A DNA stretch of 10,667 nt from Chloroflexota bacterium (GCA_027624995.1 JAQBTI010000057.1:1-10667); one strand, 5' to 3'; numbered from the stretch's first letter, positions 1 to 7,074 are shown. The notes: a model not told the origin generated them from the letters alone. Numbers and translations are program-made.

Positions 1-1
1 T

Positions 2-241
2 GAATCTCACACGGCTTTCTGCGAGTCACTGGGTGGCTGCCCATTCCCAGTCGCCAGTGATCCGGATGGAGAGGCGGCAAAGTTGTTCGGGGCCATAGGC
101 CCGGATGGCCGGGTCAGGGCCGTCTATGTTCTCGACGAATCGGGCATCGTCCTCCACAAGGTGCCCTGGTATCAGCCCGGCAACATCGGCCACCTTATGA
201 GCATTTTCGAAGCTCTCGGCATGGATGGGAACCCGGCGTGA
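2..241 (+). CDS. Peroxiredoxin-family protein, C-terminal part (5' end outside window)
   Basis: The frame is open from the left edge to the TGA at 239-241 and encodes 79 residues with no start in view. The sequence reads as the C-terminal half of an AhpC/TSA or redoxin-like thioredoxin fold: ESHTAFCESLGGCPFPVASD, then DPDGEAAKLFG, a strand-like RAVYVLDESGIVLHK, and a final WYQPGN followed by a helix. These match the late strands and helix of peroxiredoxins, thiol enzymes that reduce peroxides. The peroxidatic cysteine would lie upstream and cannot be seen. Two cysteines five residues apart (FCESLGGCP) are visible, and whether either acts as resolving cysteine is unknown. The TGA overlaps the GTG start of the next gene (GTGA), so the two are probably co-transcribed and translationally coupled. 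Family assignment is fairly sure; substrate is not. Confidence 0.8.
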   Translation, partial: ESHTAFCESLGGCPFPVASDPDGEAAKLFGAIGPDGRVRAVYVLDESGIVLHKVPWYQPGNIGHLMSIFEALGMDGNPA

Positions 242-960
242 AGCAGCTCCCGACCACGCTGGGGATGGCGCTGGCAATCGCGATAGTCGTCGCATGCGGA
301 GGCTCAGACAAAGACGCTGCGTCGCTCACGGCAAGGGCTGCGGCGGCTCCTGCACCTACGCCTGTCGATCCCACGGTCGTCCTTGCCGAATCTGGACGAT
401 TGATGGAGGCGACGGGATCATTCCACTTCCTACTCGACCATCAGAAGGGCGGGACCAAGCTGTTGCCCAACCTGACCCTCGACGAGGCTGAGGGTGACGT
501 CGTGAAGCCTGACAAGATATCTGCCGAATTCGTGGGCGGCTCAGGCGGGTTCTTGGTCAAGTCAAGCCTTATCACCATGGGCGACGACAGCTACATGACC
601 AATCCGCTCACAGGGAGGTGGGAGACGGTCCCAAAGGACGTGAGCCCCCTCGGATTCTTCGACCCACAGCGAGGCGTTTCATCCATGATGACCGCAGTGG
701 AAAACCCGGTGCTGAAGGGCAGCGACGAAGGTGTCTACCTGATCGAAGGCGAGCTCCCCGCAGAAGCGCTGTCTCCCCTGGTGGGGCTGGTCCTGCCCGA
801 AGCGAGGGTGTCGGTCGAGCTAACCATCTCCGTAGATACTCACTATCTGCAGAGAGCGACCTTCGGAGGAGCGGTCAAAGAGGGTGAGATCGAGGGCACC
901 ATCCGGACGATCACGCTATCCGGGTTCGGCGAACCTGTAAACATCGAGCCACCGCAGTAG
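238..960 (+). CDS. LppX/LprAFG-type (LprG-like) lipoprotein
   Basis: A predicted exported lipoprotein of 240 residues. The N-terminus has a lysine, a hydrophobic stretch at 8-19 and a lipobox VVAC with the lipidated cysteine at residue 20, then an Ala/Pro/Thr-rich linker to about residue 45. The folded part (about 46-240) resembles mycobacterial LprG/LppX. It has an amphipathic start ESGRLMEATGSFHF, a Trp-containing segment RWETVP (127-132) followed by the FDPQRGVSSMM turn (141-151), and a C-terminal ITLSGFGEPVNIEPP strand (225-239) that parallels the end of LprG as I recall it. Members of that fold form a hollow half-barrel that binds acylated lipids and carries them from the membrane. The GTG start is chosen because it overlaps the preceding stop and gives a complete signal peptide. 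The next gene is a P55-like transporter, the partner of lprG in mycobacteria, which strongly supports the call. The ligand here is unknown. Confidence 0.85.
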   Translation: MKQLPTTLGMALAIAIVVACGGSDKDAASLTARAAAAPAPTPVDPTVVLAESGRLMEATGSFHFLLDHQKGGTKLLPNLTLDEAEGDVVKPDKISAEFVGGSGGFLVKSSLITMGDDSYMTNPLTGRWETVPKDVSPLGFFDPQRGVSSMMTAVENPVLKGSDEGVYLIEGELPAEALSPLVGLVLPEARVSVELTISVDTHYLQRATFGGAVKEGEIEGTIRTITLSGFGEPVNIEPPQ

Positions 961-967
961 GGCTCCG

Positions 968-2467
968 GTGCAGGTTTTGAGACACCGGAAGATACCGCCA
1001 TACGTGGCGCTCATACCGGTGTGTGCCGGTGTCTTTGTCGCCGCCGATGACCAGACGGTTGTCGTGACGGTACTGCCCCAGATCATCCGAGATATGAGGC
1101 TCGGGCCCTACGAACTGGACCGCGCCGCCTGGACGATTACGGGGTACCTACTGGGCTACGTGGCGGCCATGCCGCTCATCGGCAGGCTATCAGACATCTG
1201 GGGCCACCGCCGGCTGTTCATCCTGTCGATGTTGCTGTTCATGGTGGGCTCGGCCGCCGTTGCCATGACCACCAGCCTCGAGTGGCTTATTGCCGCCAGA
1301 ATCTTTCAGGCAGTAGGCGCCGGGGCCCTGGTCCCGATTTCGATAGCCATCGTTGGCGACCTTTTTCCCGAACACAGGCGGGGTGTGCCTCTGGGCATAG
1401 TCGGCGCATCCGCTGAGGCTGGTGGCGTGGTCGGGCCCTTGTGGGGCGGTATCATCATCCGCTACCTAGACTGGCAGTGGGTCTTTTGGGTCAATATTCC
1501 GCTAGGAGCCGCGGTCCTCGTAGTGCTGGTACTGCTGCTCGGGCCCAGTCCTACGCACCGAGCGAAGGTGGACTACCTCGGCGGAGCGCTGATCGCCGCC
1601 AGCCTCGCATCGATGACGCTTGGCCTCTCCCGGATAGACTCCAGAGACGTGCTAATGGTTGGCTACCTCGCCGCTTCAGGTCTTTCATTCGCCCTGTTCG
1701 TGGTAAGACAGAGGGTGGCCGCCGACCCACTCCTCCCACTATCGATGTTCAAGGGCTGGGCGCTCCGGGGATCCAGCGCCGCACACCTGCTGGTCGGCAG
1801 CTCGTTGATCATCGGAATGGTCACCGTTCCGCTGATGGCGAATACCGTCATGGGCAGGACCCCTCTAGAGGGTGGACTGATGTTGATGCGGCTAACCGTT
1901 GCTATCCCAGTAGGAGCCATGCTCGGAGGCATGGCTAGCCAGAGGCTGGACTATCGAGTGCCGACCGTGCTCGGCCTGGTGCTCGCCGGCCTGGGCTTCC
2001 TGCTAATGAGCGGATGGGACGCAGACACCACCGACCCGGACCTCACACTGCACCTGCTGACAGTCGGACTTGGATTCGGGCTGCTGATCGCGCCCATCGC
2101 GCTGGCGGCCACGAACTCGGTGGAAGCGACCGACCGCGGAGCGGCCGCTGCTCTCGTCACGGCGACGCGCATGATCGGAATGACTCTGGGCCTTGCAGCT
2201 CTAACGGCATGGGGCGCAGGCCGTTTCGACAGACTGGTGGCCGGCATAGAAATCCCCTTCGCGCTCCCGGGGGAGACCGCGGAACAGGTCCAGCAGCGGT
2301 CAGTCCAGTTCGAGGCCCAAGTCTCCAACGCGGGGTATACGCTGTTCAACGAGTTCTTTCTGGTCGCAATGGGGCTGGCGTTATTGGCACTCGTGCCGAC
2401 CATACTGATGGCCTGGCACCCCGGACGAACGGGGTCCGAACCACCGTCGACCGACTCAACACCGTAG
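968..2467 (+). CDS. MFS transporter, DHA2/14-TMS type, P55 (Rv1410c)-like
   Basis: A 499-residue polytopic membrane protein of the major facilitator superfamily with about 14 helices. Visible motifs are DDQTVVVTVLPQI in the first helix (27-39; Asp27/Asp28), motif A GRLSDIWGHRRL (72-83), the RIFQAVGAGAL helix (111-121) and a motif-C-like GASAEAGGVVGPLWGG (146-161). It resembles the mycobacterial lipid exporter P55/Rv1410c more than generic drug pumps: WTITGYLLGYVAAMPL (55-70) and TRMIGMTLGLAALTAWG (400-416) are close to P55 as I remember it. The polar stretch at about 418-457 between the last two membrane segments matches the periplasmic extension seen there. The GTG start lies 7 bases after the lipoprotein stop, with a weak AGGG upstream. 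In mycobacteria this pair exports triacylglycerides and lipoglycans and affects drug tolerance. A lipid or amphiphile substrate is inferred here; a drug efflux role cannot be excluded. Confidence 0.9.
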   Translation: MQVLRHRKIPPYVALIPVCAGVFVAADDQTVVVTVLPQIIRDMRLGPYELDRAAWTITGYLLGYVAAMPLIGRLSDIWGHRRLFILSMLLFMVGSAAVAMTTSLEWLIAARIFQAVGAGALVPISIAIVGDLFPEHRRGVPLGIVGASAEAGGVVGPLWGGIIIRYLDWQWVFWVNIPLGAAVLVVLVLLLGPSPTHRAKVDYLGGALIAASLASMTLGLSRIDSRDVLMVGYLAASGLSFALFVVRQRVAADPLLPLSMFKGWALRGSSAAHLLVGSSLIIGMVTVPLMANTVMGRTPLEGGLMLMRLTVAIPVGAMLGGMASQRLDYRVPTVLGLVLAGLGFLLMSGWDADTTDPDLTLHLLTVGLGFGLLIAPIALAATNSVEATDRGAAAALVTATRMIGMTLGLAALTAWGAGRFDRLVAGIEIPFALPGETAEQVQQRSVQFEAQVSNAGYTLFNEFFLVAMGLALLALVPTILMAWHPGRTGSEPPSTDSTP

Positions 2468-2555
2468 GCCCCCAGTCCATAACACCGCTGGTCACTGTTC
2501 GGCATCTAACCTGGGTCGGCGCTATCGGCCGTCGAAACTTGCGAGGGGGAATAGG

Positions 2556-3188
2556 GTGGGATCCAAAGGTAAGCGGGCTAAGAAACAGCGGACGTCCAGT
2601 ACAGCCGGCGGACGGACAGGCAGGGCCGCTCAGCGACGCGAATCTGCAACCCAGCGTTTGACTCTCGTGATCGGTGGTTTAGCGATCGGACTAGTCGTTC
2701 TGGTCGCTATCGTCTTCTTCGTGGGCGTCGTCAGCCAGACGGAGGCATCCGACTTCGAGGTCACCGTCTACCAGGGGCAAGAAGAACTGGGCGGCGATGA
2801 CGTCAACTTCAACGACGTGCTGACTGCCGGCAAGCCCGTTATCCTGAACTTCTGGGGCGGTGACTGCCCCCCGTGCCGTGCTGAGATGCCGGACTTGCAG
2901 CAATTCTACGACGAGCACCAGGCAGCAGTCACGCTCCTTGGCCTCGACGTCGGCAAGTACAGAGGACTCGGGACTAAGCAGAGTGCGCTGAGCCTTCTCG
3001 AAGAGCTCGAGATCACCTACCCGGCGGGAACACCGCCAAACAGCAAACCGCTTTCCGCCTACGATGTCAGCGGGCTGCCATCAACCGTGTTCTTCGACTC
3101 CAACGGCCAGGTCTTCAGACAATGGGACGGGCTCATTAACGCGAGGCAGTTGGAGGATGTAATCTCCGGGCTATTAGACGAGTCATAA
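2556..3188 (+). CDS. Membrane-anchored TlpA/ResA-like thiol-disulfide oxidoreductase
   Basis: A 210-residue protein with a basic N-terminus (1-33), one transmembrane helix at about 35-59 and a thioredoxin-fold domain outside the membrane (about 65-208). The active-site motif is NFWGGDCPPCRAEMP, with the CPPC pair at Cys104 and Cys107. The cis-proline loop is VSGLPSTVFF, with Pro175. The Cys-Pro-Pro-Cys pair and following RAEMP are typical of TlpA, ResA and CcmG-like proteins, which reduce disulfides in exported proteins or in cytochrome c maturation. No cytochrome biogenesis gene is next to it, so the partner is unknown. The GTG start is supported by a purine-rich AGGGGGAATAGG just upstream. 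The gene follows the transporter after 88 bases that show no clear terminator or promoter, so it may belong to the same transcript. Confidence 0.9.
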   Translation: MGSKGKRAKKQRTSSTAGGRTGRAAQRRESATQRLTLVIGGLAIGLVVLVAIVFFVGVVSQTEASDFEVTVYQGQEELGGDDVNFNDVLTAGKPVILNFWGGDCPPCRAEMPDLQQFYDEHQAAVTLLGLDVGKYRGLGTKQSALSLLEELEITYPAGTPPNSKPLSAYDVSGLPSTVFFDSNGQVFRQWDGLINARQLEDVISGLLDES

Positions 3189-3192
3189 GTAG

Positions 3193-3212
3193 GTCAAGCC
3201 CTTCCGCTTGAC
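3193..3212 (+). terminator. Small hairpin after the TlpA-like gene
   Basis: A perfect 7-bp inverted repeat, GTCAAGC and GCTTGAC, with a CCTTCC loop, starts 4 bases after the stop codon ending at 3188. No U-run follows, so it is not a classical intrinsic terminator. It may protect the mRNA 3' end or mark a weak operon boundary before birA. The rest of the 83-base gap shows nothing else recognisable. Confidence 0.4.
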
Positions 3213-3271
3213 TGCGCAGAAACCCGCCACGTATTATCCAGCAGGCCTAATCTCGTCCTCGCTGGACCCTT

Positions 3272-4087
3272 TTGCCGTCTGTAGACCTCGACATGGACGA
3301 ACTGCGAGCCGCTCTGTCCGACAGGGTCGTTGGCGAACGCATCGTCTACCTCGATTCTGTCTCCTCGACCATGGACGAGGCCCGAAGGATTGCTGAGGCG
3401 GACGAGCCCGAGGGCACCGTAGTAGTAGCCGAGGAGCAGACCGCGGCCCGGGGCCGCTTCAACCGCGCCTGGATCTCACCCCTTGGTGTGAACGTAGTAT
3501 TCTCCGTGCTCCTTCGTCCGAGCCGCGCGCAACTGCCTCACGTGAACATGGCCGCCACCCTCGCTGTCTCAAAGACGGTGGAGCACTTCACAGGACTCGT
3601 CCCGTCGACCAAGTGGCCGAACGATGTCCGGCTGAGGGGTCGTAAGATATCGGGAATCCTTGTCGAGGCCGCCATGCAGGGAAACGAGGTGGCGCACGCC
3701 GTCGTGGGCATCGGCATCAACGTCAACTTCGACACATCACTGTCCAAGGAGATCTCCTCGATCGCCACAAGCATGATGACCGAGACGGGCCGCCGATTCA
3801 GACGCGGTGAGGTCCTGCGGCACGTCCTCGAAGGCACGGACGACCTCTATTGCCGCGTATCGCGCGGCGAGTCGCTAATGCCGGAGTGGTCCGACAGCCT
3901 GGAGACCCTGGGGCGGACCGTGCGGTTGGAGTGGCAGGGGAGCGTCGTCGAGGGCTTCGCGGAAGCGGTTGACGAACGGGGCAATCTAGTCCTCAGAACC
4001 CCTGACGGCTCGACCTTCACGGCCGTGGCGGGAGAGGTAACTTTGCAGAGCGGCGACGGCGCCGAAATAGAGGCTGGCAATGCTTGA
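3272..4087 (+). CDS. birA: Biotin-[acetyl-CoA-carboxylase] ligase (BirA-type, no DNA-binding domain)
   Basis: Joins biotin to the biotin carrier domain of carboxylases through biotinyl-AMP. The 271-residue protein has the catalytic core at about 20-190: DSVSSTMDEA (28-37), the adenylate loop EEQTAARGRFNRAWISP (54-70), KWPNDVRLRGRKISGILVEA (114-133, with the catalytic-type Lys114) and GIGINVNF (147-154). A C-terminal SH3-like domain follows (about 212-258, LGRTVRLEW to AGEVTLQ). There is no N-terminal helix-turn-helix, so it is a class I ligase that should not repress biotin genes. The adenylate loop reads ARGRFNR where the family usually has GRGRxGR, a modest departure. The frame is open after TAA at 3248-3250. 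The TTG at 3272 or the ATG at 3293 could be the start, and neither has a clear ribosome site. The 3' end overlaps the next gene by 8 bases, which suggests translational coupling. Confidence 0.93.
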   Translation: MPSVDLDMDELRAALSDRVVGERIVYLDSVSSTMDEARRIAEADEPEGTVVVAEEQTAARGRFNRAWISPLGVNVVFSVLLRPSRAQLPHVNMAATLAVSKTVEHFTGLVPSTKWPNDVRLRGRKISGILVEAAMQGNEVAHAVVGIGINVNFDTSLSKEISSIATSMMTETGRRFRRGEVLRHVLEGTDDLYCRVSRGESLMPEWSDSLETLGRTVRLEWQGSVVEGFAEAVDERGNLVLRTPDGSTFTAVAGEVTLQSGDGAEIEAGNA

Positions 4088-4883
4088 GAAACTGAGTCTG
4101 GACGGCAAGATCGTCGTGATTACCGGCGCGGGCACCGGGCTGGGTCGCGAAATGGCGCTGGCCATTGCCAGAGCCGGCGGTGACCTGGTCTTGGCCGCGC
4201 GCAGGCCGGTTCCGATTGAGGAGGTAGCGGCACTGGCCGGGGAGATCGGCAGCCGGGCCATAGCCGTCCCTACCGACGTTACGGACACTACTCAGGTGGA
4301 CGCTCTCTTCCGAAGGGCGCTCGAAGAGTATGGGCAGGTGGACGTCCTCATCAACAACGCCGGCATCGTCCGCGGGCAAGCGGCTACTCCGATCTGGGAT
4401 GTCTCGGACGAGGACTGGCGCATCGGCATCGACACCAACCTGTCGAGCGCGTTCTACTGCTCCCGCGCGGTCGCGAAGCACATGGCCGACCGAGGCGAAG
4501 GTAAGATCATAAACGTCTCTTCCGGGTTCGGCCTGCGGGGTGGGCGGGACAACTACATGTACACGGCCGCCAAAGGCGGCGTCCTGCAGCTAACGCGGAC
4601 CCTGGCCATGAGTCTCGGTAGGTACGGGGTCACGAGCACCTGCATCGTGCCGGGCTTCATTCCTACAGAAGGGACGGCGACTCTCAAGGAGACTCAGCCC
4701 TCTGGAAAGTTCATTCCGGTGGGTAGGGTTGGGCAGCCTCACGAGATCGGGCCGATCGCTGTTTTTCTGGCCTCAGCCGCGTCTGATTACATGAACGGTG
4801 AAATATTCGCCGTTGACGGGGGAGGGCTGGCCGGCGGCTACGCCCCGACCGGCTACGCGCCCGAAGTGCCGCTGGAGGCCTAG
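4080..4883 (+). CDS. Short-chain dehydrogenase/reductase, classical type, intact active site
   Basis: An NAD(P)H-dependent oxidoreductase of the classical SDR family, 267 residues. The Rossmann glycine motif is TGAGTGLG (15-22). The second strand ends in LAARR (38-42), where the arginines suggest NADP(H). The DVTD at 66-69 and NNAG at 92-95 are present. The catalytic tetrad is complete: Asn120, Ser148, Tyr161 and Lys165 (SSG...YTAAK). The C-terminal PGFIPTEGTA region and VDGGGLAGG are typical of FabG-like enzymes, with an extra Gly/Tyr/Pro tail (251-267). The substrate cannot be read from sequence. The ATG start sits inside the end of birA. The following gene encodes a related SDR without the catalytic residues, so this enzyme may be the active half of a heteromer. 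Alternatives are a stand-alone alcohol or 3-oxoacyl reductase. Confidence 0.93.
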   Translation: MLEKLSLDGKIVVITGAGTGLGREMALAIARAGGDLVLAARRPVPIEEVAALAGEIGSRAIAVPTDVTDTTQVDALFRRALEEYGQVDVLINNAGIVRGQAATPIWDVSDEDWRIGIDTNLSSAFYCSRAVAKHMADRGEGKIINVSSGFGLRGGRDNYMYTAAKGGVLQLTRTLAMSLGRYGVTSTCIVPGFIPTEGTATLKETQPSGKFIPVGRVGQPHEIGPIAVFLASAASDYMNGEIFAVDGGGLAGGYAPTGYAPEVPLEA

Positions 4884-4914
4884 GCTACGAAGTTACTAAC
4901 CAACGGAGAGAGCG

Positions 4915-5673
4915 ATGCCTATACCAATCGAATGGGACCTGACCGGCAAGACCGCCATCGTGACTGCGGACCGTCGAGGTTGGACGCCGTATCTCGTATC
5001 GGCCCTGGCGGAGGCCGGCGCGGACATCGCGGTTGCCGGCGCTGATGGCTCGGACGCTGCGGAGGCGGCTGAGGCGGCCCGTGAGCATGGCAGGACCGTC
5101 CTGATCATAGAGACCGATGTTACGCGTTCGGAAGAGGTGGAGGCCGCGGTCGAACGGACGGCTAGAGAGCTCGGTAGCGTTGACATTTTGGTGAACAATG
5201 CTCGATTGGAGTTCGGCAAGCCGTTTGCAGAGGTGTCCGAAGATGAATGGCGCACCGTGATGGACTTCAACGTCATGTCGATGTTCCACTGGTGCCAGTC
5301 AGCAGGACGGAGGATGCTGTCTCAGGGCGGCGGGCGCATCATCAACTTGAGCTCGGGTCTGGCGGTCCGTGGGTTGTGGAACTCGGTCGCCGCCTGCGCG
5401 GCCCAGGGCGCGATACACCAGCTTACGGCGGCCCTTGCGCTGGAATGGGCCCACGACAACGTCAGGGTCAACGGTATCGGCGCCGGTTGGTTTTCTACGG
5501 ACCGACCCACGGAGGAGGACCAGAAGGAGCTCCTGGTACGATATCTGCCGCTGCGCCGCAAAGGGCATCCTGAGGACCTGAGCGGACTGTTGATATACCT
5601 GGCGTCGGACGCCTGCGACTTTGTGACCGGGCAGACCGTGTTCATAGACGGCGGAGCGCTAGCCCACGCCTAG
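4915..5673 (+). CDS. SDR-family pseudoenzyme (catalytic Tyr/Lys and glycine motif lost)
   Basis: A 252-residue protein with clear SDR architecture throughout: the first strand GKTAIVT (11-17), DVTRSEEV (68-75), DILVNNA (90-96), FNVMSMF (118-124), INLSSG (143-148), the VRVNGIGAGWFSTD region (183-196) and a final GQTVFIDGGAL. The functional residues are missing. TGxxxGxG is replaced by TADRRGWT (17-24), and NNAG is NNAR with Arg97. Aligned on Ser147, the positions of catalytic Tyr and Lys are Ala160 (codon 5392-5394) and Gln164. Asn119 and Ser147 remain. The reading frame is intact and preceded by a good GGAGAGAG ribosome site 3 bases before the ATG, so this is a maintained gene and not decay. 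It lies 31 bases after the active SDR. A structural or regulatory partner role is inferred; a different chemistry on the same fold is the alternative. Confidence 0.9.
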   Translation: MPIPIEWDLTGKTAIVTADRRGWTPYLVSALAEAGADIAVAGADGSDAAEAAEAAREHGRTVLIIETDVTRSEEVEAAVERTARELGSVDILVNNARLEFGKPFAEVSEDEWRTVMDFNVMSMFHWCQSAGRRMLSQGGGRIINLSSGLAVRGLWNSVAACAAQGAIHQLTAALALEWAHDNVRVNGIGAGWFSTDRPTEEDQKELLVRYLPLRRKGHPEDLSGLLIYLASDACDFVTGQTVFIDGGALAHA

Positions 5674-5722
5674 GCTTCAACCTGTCCGCATAAGGGAACG
5701 GCATGCCGCGCAGAGTGCGTAA

Positions 5723-5995
5723 TTGCCAATCCAGATAAGAGTCCAGCCGAAGGCCGGGCGGGAGCGCGTCGAGGTCGTTGACGGCCCAGGACCGCCGAAA
5801 CTGAAGGTCTACGTGACGGCCGCCCCCGAGGGAGGAAAAGCCAACGCTGCGGTCGTGGCACTTCTGGCAGACCGGCTGGGCGTGGCGAAGGGCGCAGTGC
5901 AGATCGTCCGGGGCCATCGGTCAAGGGACAAGTCCGTCGAGATCGAAGGTGTCACTCCTTCGCAGGCGGTCCGCATCCTATCCGAGGACATCTAG
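5723..5995 (+). CDS. DUF167/UPF0235 (YggU-like) small protein
   Basis: A 90-residue cytoplasmic protein of the conserved DUF167 family, whose biochemical role is not established. Visible family features are an opening IQIRVQPKAGRERV (3-16), the central APEGGKANAAVVALLADRLGV (34-54) and RGHRSRDKSVEI (63-74), in the family's usual order and length. A TAA directly precedes the TTG at 5723 in the same frame, and no other start lies upstream, so TTG is the likely start despite a weak ribosome site. It ends 8 bases before the end of the convergent yggT. In E. coli yggT and yggU are neighbours on one strand; here they face each other, which suggests an old association with rearranged direction. Confidence 0.85.
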   Translation: MPIQIRVQPKAGRERVEVVDGPGPPKLKVYVTAAPEGGKANAAVVALLADRLGVAKGAVQIVRGHRSRDKSVEIEGVTPSQAVRILSEDI

Positions 5996-6003
5996 CCGGG
6001 ATC

Positions 6004-6271
6004 TCAGGCCGGGGCACTCACCAGGATCTGCCGGATGAGCCCCATGAGAAGCAGGGCTACCATCGGAGAGAGGTCGATCATGCCGAAGTTGGGGAGCACG
6101 GACCTGATGGGGCCGAGAATGGGCTCGGTGATTTCGTAGATTATGGCGACCACGGGATAGAACGGGCTCGAACGATCGACTGATACCCCAAGACATGATC
6201 ACGCGTCCCAGGATCGCCACCCACATGACCGTGGTGAGAATGCTCACGAACTGGATGAGGAGATCGCTCAT
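6004..6271 (-). pseudogene. YggT-family membrane protein, apparent +1-base frameshift
   Basis: YggT proteins are small inner-membrane proteins with two hydrophobic segments; their function is unclear. The start ATG at 6271-6269 overlaps the proC stop (ATGA). The first 28 residues run MSDLLIQFVSILTTVMW to GRVIMSW and are a normal YggT first segment. The frame then goes out of register and gives a hydrophilic, Arg/His/Pro-rich tail. In the neighbouring frame the family sequence resumes as VSVDRSSPFYPVVAIIYEI, followed by TEPILGPIRSVLP and a second hydrophobic segment ending in SAPA and TGA at 6006-6004. Removing one base from the CCCC run at 6186-6189 (GGGG on the coding strand) restores an 88-residue protein of normal family length. 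The cause may be a sequencing or assembly indel or a real recent mutation. Family identity is firm; true gene status is open. Confidence 0.88.
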
Positions 6272-7074
6272 TTCTGATCACCGAGGACGTTGGTCTTCTC
6301 GTAGGCGGCGATTACGGCATCCAGGACGGACGCCCTGAAACCGCTCTGCTCGAATGCCAGGACCGCCTCGATAGTCGCCCCGGCGGGTGAGGTGACCATG
6401 TCCTTCAGCTCGGCGGGGTGGCGACCGGTCTCGGCAACCAGCCTAGTACTCCCCAGGACCGTTTGTAGCGTCAATTTCCTGGACATCTCACGGGTCATGC
6501 CGATGTACACCCCGGCGTCGATCAGCGCTTCGATGAATAGGAATACGTAGGCAGGCCCACAACCACTCAAGGCCGTTGCCATCTCTATCAGCTTCTCGTC
6601 GGGTACATATATCTCTTCGCCGAGTGAGCGCAGGATGGTCCCGGCCGCGTCGAGACCGGCCTTTGAAACCTCGGGAGTAGCGGTCCAGACGCTCATGCCG
6701 GCGCCGATCTGAGCCGGCGTGTTCGGCATCACTCGGACCACGGCGGCGTGGCCAAGTCCCTCCACCAGCGCTGCCACCTTGAAACCGCCGACGATCGACA
6801 GGACGGTCTGTTCAGGACCAAGAGCGGCCCCGAGTTCGGTTATAGCGGTCGACGCCTGCTGAGGCTTGACAGCCAGAACGACGACATCCGCGCCGTCCAC
6901 GACTTCGGAGTTGCCGGCGAGGGGTTGGACGCCGTACTTCTGCTTCAGGTGCTCCCGGCGTCCCTCCATCGGCTCCCCGACCTTGATTTCATCGGGTGAA
7001 GCGACGCCGGCGCCGATGACCCCTGAGATCATGGCCTCGGCCATTGCGCCGCCGCCTACGAAAGAAATGCGCAT
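6268..7074 (-). CDS. proC: Pyrroline-5-carboxylate reductase
   Basis: Catalyses the last step of proline synthesis, reduction of 1-pyrroline-5-carboxylate with NAD(P)H. From the ATG at 7074 it has 268 residues, the usual length. The N-terminal Rossmann motif is SFVGGGAMAEAM (4-15), followed by VLAVKPQ (66-72) and MPNTP (116-120). The C-terminal helical domain has ALSGCGPAYV (168-177) and the family signature SPAGATIEAVLAFEQSGF (229-246). The frame also offers an ATG at 7116. The 7074 start is preferred because the Rossmann strand begins there and a GGGGA lies upstream at 7088-7084, whereas 7116 has no ribosome site. The gene follows the pdxA-like gene by 62 bases and overlaps yggT by 4 bases, so the three are probably one operon. 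Confidence 0.96.
   Translation of the reverse strand: MRISFVGGGAMAEAMISGVIGAGVASPDEIKVGEPMEGRREHLKQKYGVQPLAGNSEVVDGADVVVLAVKPQQASTAITELGAALGPEQTVLSIVGGFKVAALVEGLGHAAVVRVMPNTPAQIGAGMSVWTATPEVSKAGLDAAGTILRSLGEEIYVPDEKLIEMATALSGCGPAYVFLFIEALIDAGVYIGMTREMSRKLTLQTVLGSTRLVAETGRHPAELKDMVTSPAGATIEAVLAFEQSGFRASVLDAVIAAYEKTNVLGDQK

Noticed and set aside
1951..2505. Minus-strand open frame (184 codons) opposite the MFS transporter
   Set aside because: Antisense to a gene with clear family motifs; composition is Ser/Arg/Pro-rich and no protein family is recognisable.
2468..2555. Possible promoter or terminator between the transporter and the TlpA-like gene
   Set aside because: I found no convincing -10/-35 pair or stem with U-run; only the ribosome site before 2556 is clear.
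2014..2661. Plus-strand open frame (215 codons) overlapping the end of the transporter and the start of the TlpA-like gene
   Set aside because: It is out of frame with both real genes, Arg/Gly/Pro-rich and without domain features.
6165..6195. Programmed frameshift in yggT
   Set aside because: There is no slippery heptamer, stop-codon stimulator or obvious downstream RNA structure, and no known recoding in this family. A simple indel explains it.
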